From: Nitrososphaerota archaeon
GTDB taxonomy: Archaea; Thermoproteota; Nitrososphaeria; Nitrososphaerales; Gagatemarchaeaceae
Reading direction: 5' to 3'
Length of the DNA: 64,000 bases
Assembly (NCBI GenBank): GCA_029785195.1
Contig: JAFMAD010000005.1
Span: forward strand, 25,347-89,346
Shown piece by piece: positions 15,553-24,410 of the stretch. The first letter of the stretch is position 1, and every line of letters starts with the position of its first letter. The notes under the pieces were generated by a model that was not told the origin of the DNA, did not search any database, and saw nothing but the letters and a program-made list of their open reading frames with translations. The position numbers and the translations under genes were made by a program.

Positions 15553-16769
15553 GACGCAAGCCCCAGCCTAGCGGTGTCTGACACCACAGATATATCGCTT
15601 GAACCAGGGTGCGCGTAAGCCAAGGACCTCAGCGTAGCTGAGCCTGAGGCTGATGAGCCGAGGCCGCCCGTTGGGGAGTCTGCTGGTTCGATCACCTCCG
15701 CGCCGATCACCCTCCCGGTACCGCGCTCATAGACCAGGCTACAAGCTGAACAGCCGCTCCACCGCCGCCCTACCTCCCGGACGTCCATCCCCAATGACTC
15801 GCACGTCGGCGCGTCTGGGCCAGTCCTGGACCACCTCAGCCCAAGGACCGACAGAGACCAGGAACGGACCGAGCCGATGCTGATGTTCCCGCCCGCGGAG
15901 TTTGCGCCGGCAGTCCTCCCGGACAGCCTGGGCTCATCGACCAACGTAGCCCTAGGCGGGAGCGACCCGTCCAGCTCAGCGCATCCACCAGCCGCGAAGA
16001 CCCCAGGCGCCCTCGCCCTCAGGTATCTGTCGACCAGGACCCCACCGCTACGGCCGGGCGGCGCGGCAAGGCGGATGGCGACAGGGACCCGCCGGGGGAT
16101 GAACGCGAGGACATCGCAAGGGACCACGTCCCCTCTTGCTATCACGGCCTCCGTGCGGGCGAAGCCGACAACCCTGCTGACCGTCCCAGGACCGAGACAT
16201 ATCCCCCTCGCATGTGCCGCGTCAGAGACGACACCCAGCACCGGCGAGCTTGGACCCCCCCGCTGCCAACACGACACCATCAGGGAAGGCCTCGCCCCTC
16301 TGGCAGAGAGCCGTTCGGCAACTTGCAGCCCTCTGGCGCCCTCGCCACAGATGAGTATCCGGTCAGCTGAGGCGCTGGCCGAACCGAATTCTTCGTACCG
16401 AGCAGCGGAGTCCAACACGAAGGAACCATGCTTGCGGATCCCTTGGGCTGTGGGCGGCTCGAAGGAGGAGCCAGCCGCGATGACCACGGAGTCGGCGCGG
16501 AAACGCGACCCGTTGGACGTGACCACCTCCCCCTTGCGGACCGCTACTACTTCGGTCCCAAAAATCGAGGCAGAGGGACGCGCCTGATGGAGAGGACTGG
16601 AGACTGTCCGGCTCTGGCCCTCGAGACCCATCAGGTCTGGCCATGACGTCCATGGCGGTTCTGGTTCGTCCAGGCGGTCGATCACCGTAGCGTCGATCCC
16701 TTGCGTGGCGCACTCCTCGGCGGCCGCCGCCCCTGCGGTGCCGCCCCCCACTACCAGGACCCTGGACAT
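15537..16769 (-). CDS. Class I pyridine nucleotide-disulfide-type oxidoreductase, atypical
   Basis: 410 residues. VLVVGGGTAGAAAAEECATQGID binds FAD, ILICGEGARGLQVAERLSARG is the NAD(P) motif, and APGVFAAGGCAELDG the second FAD contact. It resembles NADH oxidase / CoA-disulfide reductase-like proteins, but the usual active-site Cys near residue 43 is not apparent; the region reads PEPPWTSWPDL. The C-terminal dimerisation domain is short and degenerate. The substrate is unknown. It lies upstream of serA and overlaps it by 16 bases. Confidence 0.7.
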   Translation of the reverse strand: MSRVLVVGGGTAGAAAAEECATQGIDATVIDRLDEPEPPWTSWPDLMGLEGQSRTVSSPLHQARPSASIFGTEVVAVRKGEVVTSNGSRFRADSVVIAAGSSFEPPTAQGIRKHGSFVLDSAARYEEFGSASASADRILICGEGARGLQVAERLSARGARPSLMVSCWQRGGPSSPVLGVVSDAAHARGICLGPGTVSRVVGFARTEAVIARGDVVPCDVLAFIPRRVPVAIRLAAPPGRSGGVLVDRYLRARAPGVFAAGGCAELDGSLPPRATLVDEPRLSGRTAGANSAGGNISIGSVRSWSLSVLGLRWSRTGPDAPTCESLGMDVREVGRRWSGCSACSLVYERGTGRVIGAEVIEPADSPTGGLGSSASGSATLRSLAYAHPGSSDISVVSDTARLGLASWSGC

Positions 16770-16822
16770 GTAGGCTGACCGTCCCCTGAGATGTTATAAC
16801 CGGCGGACCCGGCGGAGGGGGC

Positions 16823-18028
16823 ATGTTAGTGGGGGTCGTCGGCAAACCTAATGTCGGCAAATCGACCTTCTTCGCAGCTGCCACCCTGAAGGACGTACAG
16901 ATAGCGGACTATCCATTCACCACGGTAAAGCCCAACGTAGGCGTGGCAAGCATCGTCACGGAGTGCGTGTGCAAGGAGATGGGAGTAGTAGACAACCCCA
17001 AGGGATCGAGCTGCATAAGGGGGTGGAGGCTGGTCCCCGTGAGGGTGATCGACGTCGCGGGCCTCGTGGAGGGCGCATCCGCTGGGAAGGGGCTGGGGAA
17101 CCAGTTCCTCGACGACCTGAGGCAGGCGGACGCTCTGATCCAGGTGGTCGACGCGTCAGGTTCCACCGACCTCGAAGGGAGGAAGGTCCCCCCAGGGGTC
17201 CATGACCCCGTCGAGGACGTCGAGATGGTCGAACACGAATTCGACCTGTGGATGTATGGCATCCTGAAGAGGGACTGGGAGAAAGCTGCCCGGTCCCTGG
17301 AACAGACCGGGGGGAAAGTGACGAACCACCTGGCTGAGCGGCTTTCCGGCCTGTCTGTGACCCTTGCAGACGTCGAGGCCGTCGTTCTCCGTCTACGTCT
17401 CCGCACGGAGAAACCGAGCGGCTGGACGGACGACCAGCTGATGCAGTTCGTCGTGGAGACGAGGAAGCTGACCAAGCCATCCCTGATCGCAGCCAACAAG
17501 GCGGACCTTCAGACGTCGTACCGGAACATCGAGAGACTCAGAGGGGGTGGGAGGCAGGTCGTCCCCTGCGCTTCCGAGGCGGAGCTCATGCTGCGCAGGG
17601 CCGCCGAGCGGGGCCTTGTCGCATACACCCCGGGGGACAAGGGGTTCACGGTCACGGACCCGGTAAAGCTGTCTGGGGCCCAGGCAGCAGCCCTGAAGAT
17701 GGTGGAAGAGAAGGTGATGAAAGTCTACGGTGGGACGGGAGTCCAGGAGGCGGTCAACGAGGCCTTCTTCGGGCTCCTGAAGGCCATAGTAGTCTTCCCG
17801 GTGGAGGACGAGACTAAGCTCACCGACAAAGACGGGAGAGTGCTCCCTGACGCCTTCGTGATGAGAGGCGGGTCCACAGCGCTGGACCTGGCTCGGACGG
17901 TTCACAGCGACCTGGCGGACGGCTTCCTATATGCGGTCGACGCTAGGACAGGGAAGAGGCTGGCTGGAGACTACCTGCTGCAGAACAGGGACATCTTGAA
18001 GATTGTGTCAAGCGGCAAGAGGGGCTAG
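16823..18028 (+). CDS. YchF/OLA1-type GTPase/ATPase (Obg superfamily)
   Basis: 401 residues. G1 motif VGKPNVGKSTFF near 5-16, YPFTTVKPNVGVA the switch I region, VRVIDVAGLVEGASAGKGLGN the G3 region, IAANKADL the NKxD, and a C-terminal TGS domain (LPDAFVMRGGSTALDLARTVH). Archaeal members of this group bind nucleotides and associate with ribosomes. The end overlaps the convergent eS1 gene by 21 bases. Confidence 0.92.
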   Translation: MLVGVVGKPNVGKSTFFAAATLKDVQIADYPFTTVKPNVGVASIVTECVCKEMGVVDNPKGSSCIRGWRLVPVRVIDVAGLVEGASAGKGLGNQFLDDLRQADALIQVVDASGSTDLEGRKVPPGVHDPVEDVEMVEHEFDLWMYGILKRDWEKAARSLEQTGGKVTNHLAERLSGLSVTLADVEAVVLRLRLRTEKPSGWTDDQLMQFVVETRKLTKPSLIAANKADLQTSYRNIERLRGGGRQVVPCASEAELMLRRAAERGLVAYTPGDKGFTVTDPVKLSGAQAAALKMVEEKVMKVYGGTGVQEAVNEAFFGLLKAIVVFPVEDETKLTDKDGRVLPDAFVMRGGSTALDLARTVHSDLADGFLYAVDARTGKRLAGDYLLQNRDILKIVSSGKRG

Positions 18029-18631
18029 CTGCTCGACCTTCCGCGGCTCCGGCTTCGCGATAAGTTTGCTCTTCCTAACCCCTACATGCCTCAGGTGGGT
18101 GATCTTCTTGGCCTCGTTGTAGACGTCCGACGCTACTTTCTGGAGCACCAGCTCCTGGACGAACCCTTCGTAGTTCATGCCTGCGGCCTTCTCGCCTATC
18201 ACTTTGTCCATGATCAGCCTTAGGTCGCGCTTCTTCGAGGTGTTCATCTTGCCCTGGGAGAGCGCCGTGCAGTAGACCCTGACGACATATCCGTCCTTGG
18301 TGGCGTAGTCCTTGATGAAGTCAGACATGGATGAGCCTCTTCGTATCAGGCTCCTGAGGAACTCCCTCGAATATTCGTGCCCCTTGAACACTGTGTAGGC
18401 GGTCTCGCCTTCGACTCTGTCGATCTGGAAGAAGAGCTTGAAAGCGTAGTGCTGAGGGTCCTGCTTCAGTATGTCGTAGAGGGTAGTCTCTATGACCCTG
18501 CCGGCGGGCTTCTCGACGTCTGTGAGAGGGACGCGTGCTATCGGGGCGTTCCCGAATGAGGGGGACGCTGTTACAGTGACCCAGGACTTCAGCTTCCATT
18601 TGTCCCTGACCTTCGCCACCTTCTTAGGCAA
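18008..18631 (-). CDS. rps3ae: 30S ribosomal protein eS1 (S3Ae)
   Basis: DKWKLKSWVTVTASPSFG near the N-terminus, FFQIDRVEGETAYTVFKGHE, then RRGSSMSDFIKDYATKDGYVVRV and a C-terminal helix define S3Ae. The open frame extends to 18709 inside serS, but a TATA box at 18657-18664 lies about 26 nt before TTG 18631, and MPKKVAKVRDKWK is a natural start. I therefore call TTG 18631 (207 residues); the family averages about 200. The promoter would thus lie inside the 3' end of the serS region. Confidence 0.88.
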   Translation of the reverse strand: MPKKVAKVRDKWKLKSWVTVTASPSFGNAPIARVPLTDVEKPAGRVIETTLYDILKQDPQHYAFKLFFQIDRVEGETAYTVFKGHEYSREFLRSLIRRGSSMSDFIKDYATKDGYVVRVYCTALSQGKMNTSKKRDLRLIMDKVIGEKAAGMNYEGFVQELVLQKVASDVYNEAKKITHLRHVGVRKSKLIAKPEPRKVEQLAPLAA

Positions 18632-18656
18632 ACCAAAGCGCCCCTTTCGAATCTCG

Positions 18657-18664
18657 CTTATAAT
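18657..18664 (-). promoter_or_regulatory. TATA box for rps3ae at the serS 3' end
   Basis: Minus-strand ATTATAAG beside the end of serS, 26-33 nt before TTG 18631. It implies eS1 can be transcribed independently of serS. Confidence 0.45.
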
Positions 18665-18665
18665 G

Positions 18666-19946
18666 TCAGCGTCGCTGGAGGCGGTCGACCCCTCCCATGT
18701 AGGGGACAACGGGCTCCGGGATTGTCACAGTGCCATCCTTCTGCTGGAAGTTCTCGACGATGGCTACCAGGGCCCTGGTGGTGACGGCGGTGGAGTTCAG
18801 GGTGTGGACCAACCTGGTCGTGTCGTTCTGCTTGTCCCGGAACCTTATCTTCAGCCGCCTAGACTGGTAGTCGGTGCAGTTGCTGCACGACACCATCTCC
18901 CTGAACCTACCCTGGACGGGCATCCAAGCTTCGAGGTCGTACTTCTTCGCGGCCACCGTCCCCATGTCCCCGGTGCAGACGTTGACCACCCTATAGCGGA
19001 GCCCCAGGCCCCTGAATATCCCCTCGGCGTTCGCTATCAGCTGCTCATGGAGGACCCAGCTGTCCTCCGGGCGGGCAAAGGCGACCTGCTCGACCTTGTA
19101 GAACTGGTGGGTCCTGAAGATCCCTTTGGTGTCCTTTCCGTGGGCGCCGGCCTCGACCCTGAAACAGGGCGAGAAGCCGCAGTACTTCAGCGGGAGCTCC
19201 CTCCCGGACAGTATCTCGTCTGAGTGCATGGCCACCAGAGGGTGCTCCGAAGTCGCAATCATGTACAGATCCTCCTCCTCCACCTTGTAGATGACCGGCC
19301 CGAAGTCGTTCATGTCCGTCACCCCGCCGTAGGGCTGCCGCCTCATCATGAACGGAGGCTCCACCGGGATGAACCCCTTTGCTGAGACGGCGTCGATGGC
19401 ATACCTCATGATGGCATGCTCGAGCTTCACCGCCTCCCCCTTGAGGAAGAAGAACCGGGAACCAGAGATCTTGGCAGCGCGCTCCATGTCGACCATCCCC
19501 AGGTTGGCGAGGACTTCGACGTGGTCCTTCGGTTCGAACTCAAACTTCTGCTCCGTCCCCCAGGTCCGGACGGTCACGTTCTCTGTGTCGTCCTTCCCTA
19601 CCGGCACGCTCTCGTGAAGGATGTTCGGGAATGACATCAGGGTGCTCTCCAGGGTCCGCTGCTCTTCGTCCTGGGCCTTCGCGAGACCGTCGAGGCGCTT
19701 TGAGAGTTCAGCGACCTTCGACTGCTCAGCCTCTATGGGCTGCTTCTTCCGGGCCAGGTCGGCGATGACCCTGTTGGCCTCATTTAGCTCGTGGCGCAGG
19801 ACTTCCGCCCGGGTCTTGGCCGTCCTCCACGCGGAGTCCGCCTTGATGGCGTGGTCCACGAGGTGCAGCTTGTCGAGCATCCCTCTCTTCCTGAGATCTG
19901 CTCTGATCACTTCTGGATCCTCCCTCAGTAGCTTTACGTCTAGCAT
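18666..19946 (-). CDS. serS: Seryl-tRNA synthetase
   Basis: 426 residues. The N-terminal 110 residues form the long antiparallel coiled-coil arm that grips tRNA-Ser. The class II core follows: GFIPVEPPFMMRR (motif 1 region), CFRVEAGAHGKDTKGIFRTHQF (motif 2) and LNSTAVTTRALVAIVENFQ (motif 3). It is the common rather than the methanogen-type SerRS. Downstream of pcc1 on the same strand, ten bases away. Confidence 0.96.
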   Translation of the reverse strand: MLDVKLLREDPEVIRADLRKRGMLDKLHLVDHAIKADSAWRTAKTRAEVLRHELNEANRVIADLARKKQPIEAEQSKVAELSKRLDGLAKAQDEEQRTLESTLMSFPNILHESVPVGKDDTENVTVRTWGTEQKFEFEPKDHVEVLANLGMVDMERAAKISGSRFFFLKGEAVKLEHAIMRYAIDAVSAKGFIPVEPPFMMRRQPYGGVTDMNDFGPVIYKVEEEDLYMIATSEHPLVAMHSDEILSGRELPLKYCGFSPCFRVEAGAHGKDTKGIFRTHQFYKVEQVAFARPEDSWVLHEQLIANAEGIFRGLGLRYRVVNVCTGDMGTVAAKKYDLEAWMPVQGRFREMVSCSNCTDYQSRRLKIRFRDKQNDTTRLVHTLNSTAVTTRALVAIVENFQQKDGTVTIPEPVVPYMGGVDRLQRR

Positions 19947-19955
19947 CGGGTTGCC

Positions 19956-20210
19956 TCAACCCCGCCTCGGTCGCGATAAAAGCCATATCTCCTGGAAGAG
20001 CGTCGCGTCTCTCAGGACTGCCAGGGCGGTCGATAGAGAGCTGGAGGCGGAGTCGGATTCGACCGTGAACGTCAGGTGGTCCGCCTCCACCGCCGAAGCC
20101 AGCTTCATCCCCCTCGGCGCGCCCTCGTTGTCAGGCGCGAGGACCGACGCCAAGCACTTTACTGTCGAGCCGTCCCTGCAGCCGATCCGCAGCTCTACTC
20201 GGGTCCTCAA
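19956..20210 (-). CDS. pcc1: KEOPS complex subunit Pcc1
   Basis: 84 residues with the small alpha-beta Pcc1 pattern: an amphipathic strand, then LTFTVESDSASSSLSTALAVLRD, the characteristic helix. Pcc1 dimerises the KEOPS complex, which with Kae1 makes t6A37 on ANN-decoding tRNAs. Its start overlaps the end of the DHH nuclease by four bases. Kae1 and Bud32 lie about 2 kb upstream on the same strand, so most of KEOPS is in one neighbourhood. Confidence 0.8.
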   Translation of the reverse strand: MRTRVELRIGCRDGSTVKCLASVLAPDNEGAPRGMKLASAVEADHLTFTVESDSASSSLSTALAVLRDATLFQEIWLLSRPRRG

Positions 20211-21613
20211 CCAGCAACTCTCGCCAGCACAGCCCTAGAGAAGGTCTCCGTCCTTGATGAAGGTATCTTGGCGCCCGCGGCCATCTCATGCCCTCCCCCG
20301 ACCCCCTCCACGGCTTCCGCCGCTTCCTTCATCACCAGGCCCAGGTTCACTTCCCCCGCGAAGGCGTCCCCTACCCTCGAGGATATCTTGACCTCCGCGT
20401 CCCGCCCCGTCGCCCTCCCCACCACCACTTTGTCTCTGAACTCGGGGGTGGAGGTGAGTATGGAGATCACTGGGCCCAACAGCTTTTCGTCTACCAGCCC
20501 TTCCCCGTTCACGAAGACGACGCTGCCGTGCCGCTCCATCCTCGACGGTTCCGAGGCGAGGCCGCTCAGTGCCTTGTTTATCCCTCCCCGGTACTCTGAC
20601 AAGGACTTCATGGCGGCGCTCAGGGCGTGGGACCTGTCTCCTAGGCAGATCGCGATTCCTATCCCCGGAACGCCCATCCTCCCGCAGGAGTTCAGGAGCG
20701 TCCCGAACTCCCTCGCATCCCTCAGCGGCGTGAAGGCGTCCTCGAACCGCAGCGTGTACACCTCCCCAAAGATACCCGCCAGCGCGTCGCTTGCGCCTTC
20801 CTGGGAGCCCAGGGCTGCCGCGAGGGTTTCGACGAGGCTCTCCTTCTCTCCCTTGGAGAGGGATGAGACGGTGCGCCAAGACCCGCCATCCTTCAGAGGG
20901 AGCCCGGACTGGTGCAGCAAAGCGAGGACCGCGTCCTTGCTCCCTGTCAGCCCCTTCAGGAGAGGCGTGGAAGTCAGGGCCACCGCCTCGTGGATCGGCC
21001 TAGTCTCTCGCCCGGTGAACATCAAGTCGGTGGTCACGGACATCAGCCCGCGCGACTGAGCATCCGCAAGCGCTACCCTGTTGAGCCCCGTCAGCGACCT
21101 CCCAGGTCCCGCATCTTGGCGGTCTGCTACGGCCCCCACCACGGCTAGAGGCGAGAGGTCCGCGTTGGCCCAGTCGAGGGTTACAGCGAAGAGGTAAGCA
21201 ATAGCCGAGGAGCACGCGTCCTTCCCCCCGTCGAAGCCGTAAGCCCAGGCGTTGACAACGTTTGGGCTTCTTATGTCAGCCTCTGAGATCTGATGGTGGT
21301 CCATGACTAGGAAGTCTTTCCCGAAAGTCCCCTCGAGCTCCGTGACCAGGGTTGACCCCAGGTCGGTGAAAATGTGGAACTCGTATCCCAGTCCCTTCAG
21401 TGACCCGATGGTCTTGGCGTCGAGGTCGGGGACGGTGCGTAGGGCGACGTTGGCGCCCTTACGCTTGAGCGACGCGAACACGGCCGACCCACTGCATAAG
21501 CCGTCCGCGTCTATGTGCGTCACCACGAGGATCCTCTTCCCGTCGGTGGCCATCTTCAGGATGTTCGGAGCCAGGGCCCTGTATCGCGTGGTGAGCCCTT
21601 CGATGTCGGCCAC
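20207..21613 (-). CDS. DHH-family phosphoesterase, archaeal RecJ/GAN-like
   Basis: 468 residues. ILVVTHIDADGLCSGSAV (DHH motif I), the VMDHHQIS block that gives the family its name, and a C-terminal DHHA1 region with VGGGHEMAAGAKI. Archaeal RecJ-like proteins act as exonucleases or bind GINS as a Cdc45-like subunit; a GINS gene is at 55561. It overlaps pcc1 by four bases and follows uS15 by 15 bases, an arrangement shared by many archaea. Confidence 0.88.
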   Translation of the reverse strand: MADIEGLTTRYRALAPNILKMATDGKRILVVTHIDADGLCSGSAVFASLKRKGANVALRTVPDLDAKTIGSLKGLGYEFHIFTDLGSTLVTELEGTFGKDFLVMDHHQISEADIRSPNVVNAWAYGFDGGKDACSSAIAYLFAVTLDWANADLSPLAVVGAVADRQDAGPGRSLTGLNRVALADAQSRGLMSVTTDLMFTGRETRPIHEAVALTSTPLLKGLTGSKDAVLALLHQSGLPLKDGGSWRTVSSLSKGEKESLVETLAAALGSQEGASDALAGIFGEVYTLRFEDAFTPLRDAREFGTLLNSCGRMGVPGIGIAICLGDRSHALSAAMKSLSEYRGGINKALSGLASEPSRMERHGSVVFVNGEGLVDEKLLGPVISILTSTPEFRDKVVVGRATGRDAEVKISSRVGDAFAGEVNLGLVMKEAAEAVEGVGGGHEMAAGAKIPSSRTETFSRAVLARVAG

Positions 21614-21628
21614 GGGCCCGCCCCTGTT

Positions 21629-22078
21629 TTAGGCCAGCTGTGCGACGACGGCGGCGTACTTGAAGTCCTTCGAAATGGCACCTTTGTCTTTGTAGTATTT
21701 TGAAAGCCGGTATATCTTTGCCTCGATGAGCTCAAGAGAATGCACGTTCTTCCTGTCGCTGCCGTGCACGTCAAGATGCTTCTGAACCCGTTGGGCCCTT
21801 TCAATCAAGTCCTGCAGGTCCTGGGGCATCTTCGGCGCGAGTTTGCCTTCTGCCAAGACCCTCCCGATCGACTTCCCCGCCAGGGGCTTGAACAGCGGGA
21901 CACCGTAGTCGTCCCTGAGCGTCTGTCCTATCTTGCTCGGGGTGAGCCCTTCCTTGGCGAGCTTGAGGACAACGTTCTTTGCCTCGTCAGGGGTGCTGGT
22001 CACCCAGCTCGGATTGCTCCTGCTAGGGGGCCTGGTCTGGTGGGACTTGCCGTGCCTGTGAGAATGGATTCGGGCCAT
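21629..22078 (-). CDS. rps15: 30S ribosomal protein uS15
   Basis: 149 residues, the archaeal/eukaryotic long form. MARIHSHRHGKSHQTRP at the N-terminus, LAKEGLTPSKIGQTLRD in the middle, and SLELIEAKIYRLSKYYKDKG the S15 core. A TATA-like GTTTATCAG lies about 35 nt upstream. It heads the rps15-DHH-pcc1-serS group on the minus strand. Confidence 0.96.
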   Translation of the reverse strand: MARIHSHRHGKSHQTRPPSRSNPSWVTSTPDEAKNVVLKLAKEGLTPSKIGQTLRDDYGVPLFKPLAGKSIGRVLAEGKLAPKMPQDLQDLIERAQRVQKHLDVHGSDRKNVHSLELIEAKIYRLSKYYKDKGAISKDFKYAAVVAQLA

Positions 22079-22142
22079 GATTCAGAAGTTCAAGTGAGTC
22101 CTCCGGGTTTGACTGATAAACGTTGCCCGCCATGTCCTCGTC

Positions 22143-22808
22143 TCATGCGACTCGGGCGTACCTCCCCCTCCGCTCGATGTTCCGGAGCTGGCTGTGGACC
22201 CTCCGGAACCTTGGAGTTCCGGCCTTGGCCTCGTAACCTCTGAAGAATGCGTCCAGGGCTGCCCTGGATATCCCTGGATGGGCACCTACGAGCGTCTCTT
22301 TGATCAGACGGAGATCCACGGCGTAGTCCTCCAGCCTGCTGGTGCGATGGGCCAGGCCGAAATCCAGGAAGACGAGGGACTCCTCCCTGGAAACAACGTT
22401 GGCCGTGGTGAGGTCCCCGTGCATCATCCCCGCCGCGTGGAGGCGGGCGACCCCTTCCCCGAACTTGAAGAACGGACCCTCCACTTCCTTCTCCGCCATG
22501 TGACTCGCCAGGTCCCTGAGCATCTCCCCGCCGATGTACTCCATGACCATGGTGGACGCCTGGAGGTCGAGGTGGTAGAGGAAGGGGGTCGTGACCCCGG
22601 CCCGCTTCGCATGGCATATCATCTCAGCCTCGTGAACCGTCCTCTGACGCCGGATCTCCTGGTCGAGGGATGCCAGCCTGTAGGCCAGCGGCTTTCTGAC
22701 TTTGAACACGGCCGGGAGGCCCTGCCAGTCGCCAAGCACCACATCCGCCTCGGCCCCCCTGTAGAGGAGACGGCCTGGGACCCCTTCAGCCTCGCCAGGG
22801 GATGTCAA
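22143..22808 (-). CDS. bud32: KEOPS protein kinase/ATPase Bud32
   Basis: 221 residues of the minimal RIO/Bud32 kinase fold. Lys36 (VFKVRK) binds ATP, HGDLTTANV at 130-138 is the catalytic loop, and DFGLA at 149-153 the metal site. The C-terminus RRGRYAR is basic as in Bud32, which binds tRNA. It is separate from Kae1, unlike the fused form of several euryarchaea, but overlaps it by 23 bases. Confidence 0.92.
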   Translation of the reverse strand: MTSPGEAEGVPGRLLYRGAEADVVLGDWQGLPAVFKVRKPLAYRLASLDQEIRRQRTVHEAEMICHAKRAGVTTPFLYHLDLQASTMVMEYIGGEMLRDLASHMAEKEVEGPFFKFGEGVARLHAAGMMHGDLTTANVVSREESLVFLDFGLAHRTSRLEDYAVDLRLIKETLVGAHPGISRAALDAFFRGYEAKAGTPRFRRVHSQLRNIERRGRYARVA

Positions 22809-23778
22809 CTACATCGAGCCTCCACGACTGCCTGACCGTCGACTCGGCCACCGGGACCTCGATACCGCTCCCATGGGCGAGGACCCCGGTCCAAGCTATC
22901 TGAGCGCCGCAGTCACCGCTGTATTCTAGAGGGACCGCCAGGACCTTCGCCGCGTGCCTCTCAGCCATGGCAGACATCATCTGCGACAGGCGCTTGTTCG
23001 CAGCCACGCCCCCCACTATCATGACCTCTTTCTTCCCCGTGAACGCAAGTGCCCTCTCGGTGACCTCGGCCACCATCGAAAACGAGGTCTCTTGAAGAGA
23101 GTACGCCACGTCCTCGAATGAGGCCCCAGCGTCGAGGAGGGACTTCGACGTGGTCAGGAGCCCTGAGAATGAGACGTCGTTCCCCTTCACCGAGTACGGG
23201 AGCCTGAGATAGTTGTTGGACCTGGACGCCGATTCTTCGATGGCACGCCCGCAGGGGGATGCCAGGCCGTGGTGCCTCCCGAACTGGTCGAGGAGCTGCC
23301 CGAGAGTTAGATCCAGCGACTCCCCAAGGATCCGCCATCTCAGTCCAGAGTAGGCGATGATCATTGTATGCCCCCCGGAGACGAGGAGGACCACCGGGTC
23401 CTTGGCCCCTGTCAGAAGGCACCCGAGCTCTATGTGCCCGACGGCGTGGTTGACAGGGACGAGAGGGACTCCAATGGAAGCGGCCAAGGTCCTGGCGGCG
23501 ACGGCTCCGACGCGCAGGCAGGGGCCGAGTCCGGGGCCCATGGCGTAGGCGACCGCGGAGAGGTCGCTAAGCCCCGCCCCTGAGGAACGGAGCGCCTCAG
23601 ATAGGACCGAAGGCGCCGCGGCAAGGTGGTTCTGGGAGGCCTCGAATGGATGAATCCCACCCCCCGGAGGCGCCTTATAGACCGACTTCGGGTTCGAGAG
23701 TATCTCGCCGTCGGAAGAGACCACGGACGCTGAGAACGTGTGTGCTGTGCTCTCCACGCCGATGACTATGCTCTTCAT
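22786..23778 (-). CDS. kae1: tRNA threonylcarbamoyladenosine synthase subunit Kae1
   Basis: 330 residues. The ASKHA fold starts with IGVESTAHTFSASVV; His111 and His115 (VNHAVGH) bind the metal and VSGGHTMI the nucleotide. VGGVAANKRL near 250-260 is the second signature. Kae1 transfers the threonylcarbamoyl group to A37 of tRNAs. It overlaps Bud32 by 23 bases; no Cgi121 was recognised in the window. Confidence 0.94.
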   Translation of the reverse strand: MKSIVIGVESTAHTFSASVVSSDGEILSNPKSVYKAPPGGGIHPFEASQNHLAAAPSVLSEALRSSGAGLSDLSAVAYAMGPGLGPCLRVGAVAARTLAASIGVPLVPVNHAVGHIELGCLLTGAKDPVVLLVSGGHTMIIAYSGLRWRILGESLDLTLGQLLDQFGRHHGLASPCGRAIEESASRSNNYLRLPYSVKGNDVSFSGLLTTSKSLLDAGASFEDVAYSLQETSFSMVAEVTERALAFTGKKEVMIVGGVAANKRLSQMMSAMAERHAAKVLAVPLEYSGDCGAQIAWTGVLAHGSGIEVPVAESTVRQSWRLDVVDIPWRG

Positions 23779-23784
23779 CCCTGG

Positions 23785-24306
23785 TTACATCCTTCGCGTC
23801 TGGCGGTAGAGGTCGCCTAGAAGGTTGACGTAGGGTTTGACCTCGACCAGGAAGTCCTCGAACTTGGCCCTCTCGAAGGTGACCGCGTGCTTCCCCCCCT
23901 CGAATACGATCTTGGCCGCAAGCACGATCCCTCCGCTCCTGTCCGGGTCGGACTTTAGCCTAGGAAAGTGGATCAGGGCCCCGTAGCCTGTCTTCTTTTC
24001 CCCTTTAGTGAACACGACGTTGTAATACATGCTTAGGGTCTTGGTGAACTGGGCCAACTGCTTCTTCCTGCTCTCGCTCCGCTTCACCTGGTCGAAGTCA
24101 GCCGCCGCCAGGGTGTCTATCATCTCCTTGAGCAGCTTCATCTCGCTCACCTTCCTCGTGTAACCAGCGTATTCAATCGGCATCTGATAGACGCTGTTCA
24201 TTACCGAGTCCCAGTCGTCTAGGACCGCGAATGTGTCGGTGTCGAGGTTCATCTCCCTCTTCAGCTCGTCCGACAGCACGTCTTCCACGGTCAGCTTGCG
24301 CGGCAC
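23785..24306 (-). CDS. Conserved protein of unknown function beside KEOPS
   Basis: GTG 24306 gives 173 residues beginning MPRKLTVEDVL. The frame is open further upstream, but a TATA box at 24383-24391 makes the distal starts unlikely. The protein is soluble with mixed helices and strands: YQMPIEYAGYTRKVSEMKLL, a basic helix SESRKKQLAQFTKTLSMYY, and strands TGYGALIHFPRL and GIVLAAKIVFEGGKHAVTF. No catalytic motif and no family recognised. The stop is six bases before the Kae1 start, so co-transcription with KEOPS is likely. Confidence 0.65.
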   Translation of the reverse strand: MPRKLTVEDVLSDELKREMNLDTDTFAVLDDWDSVMNSVYQMPIEYAGYTRKVSEMKLLKEMIDTLAAADFDQVKRSESRKKQLAQFTKTLSMYYNVVFTKGEKKTGYGALIHFPRLKSDPDRSGGIVLAAKIVFEGGKHAVTFERAKFEDFLVEVKPYVNLLGDLYRQTRRM

Positions 24307-24382
24307 ACCGGGAGCGGCTACCGACGCATAGTTAATGTTGACCCCGGCAGGCCGGCCCGAAGGGGGTCCTTTCGTCCACGAA

Positions 24383-24391
24383 CTTATACAC
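24383..24391 (-). promoter_or_regulatory. TATA box upstream of unknown-kae1-bud32 operon
   Basis: Minus-strand TGTATAAGT. Transcription would start near 24357, inside the longer open frame of the unknown gene, so its distal starts cannot be used from this promoter. Confidence 0.4.
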
Positions 24392-24410
24392 ACAGATCCC
24401 CTGAGGAAAG

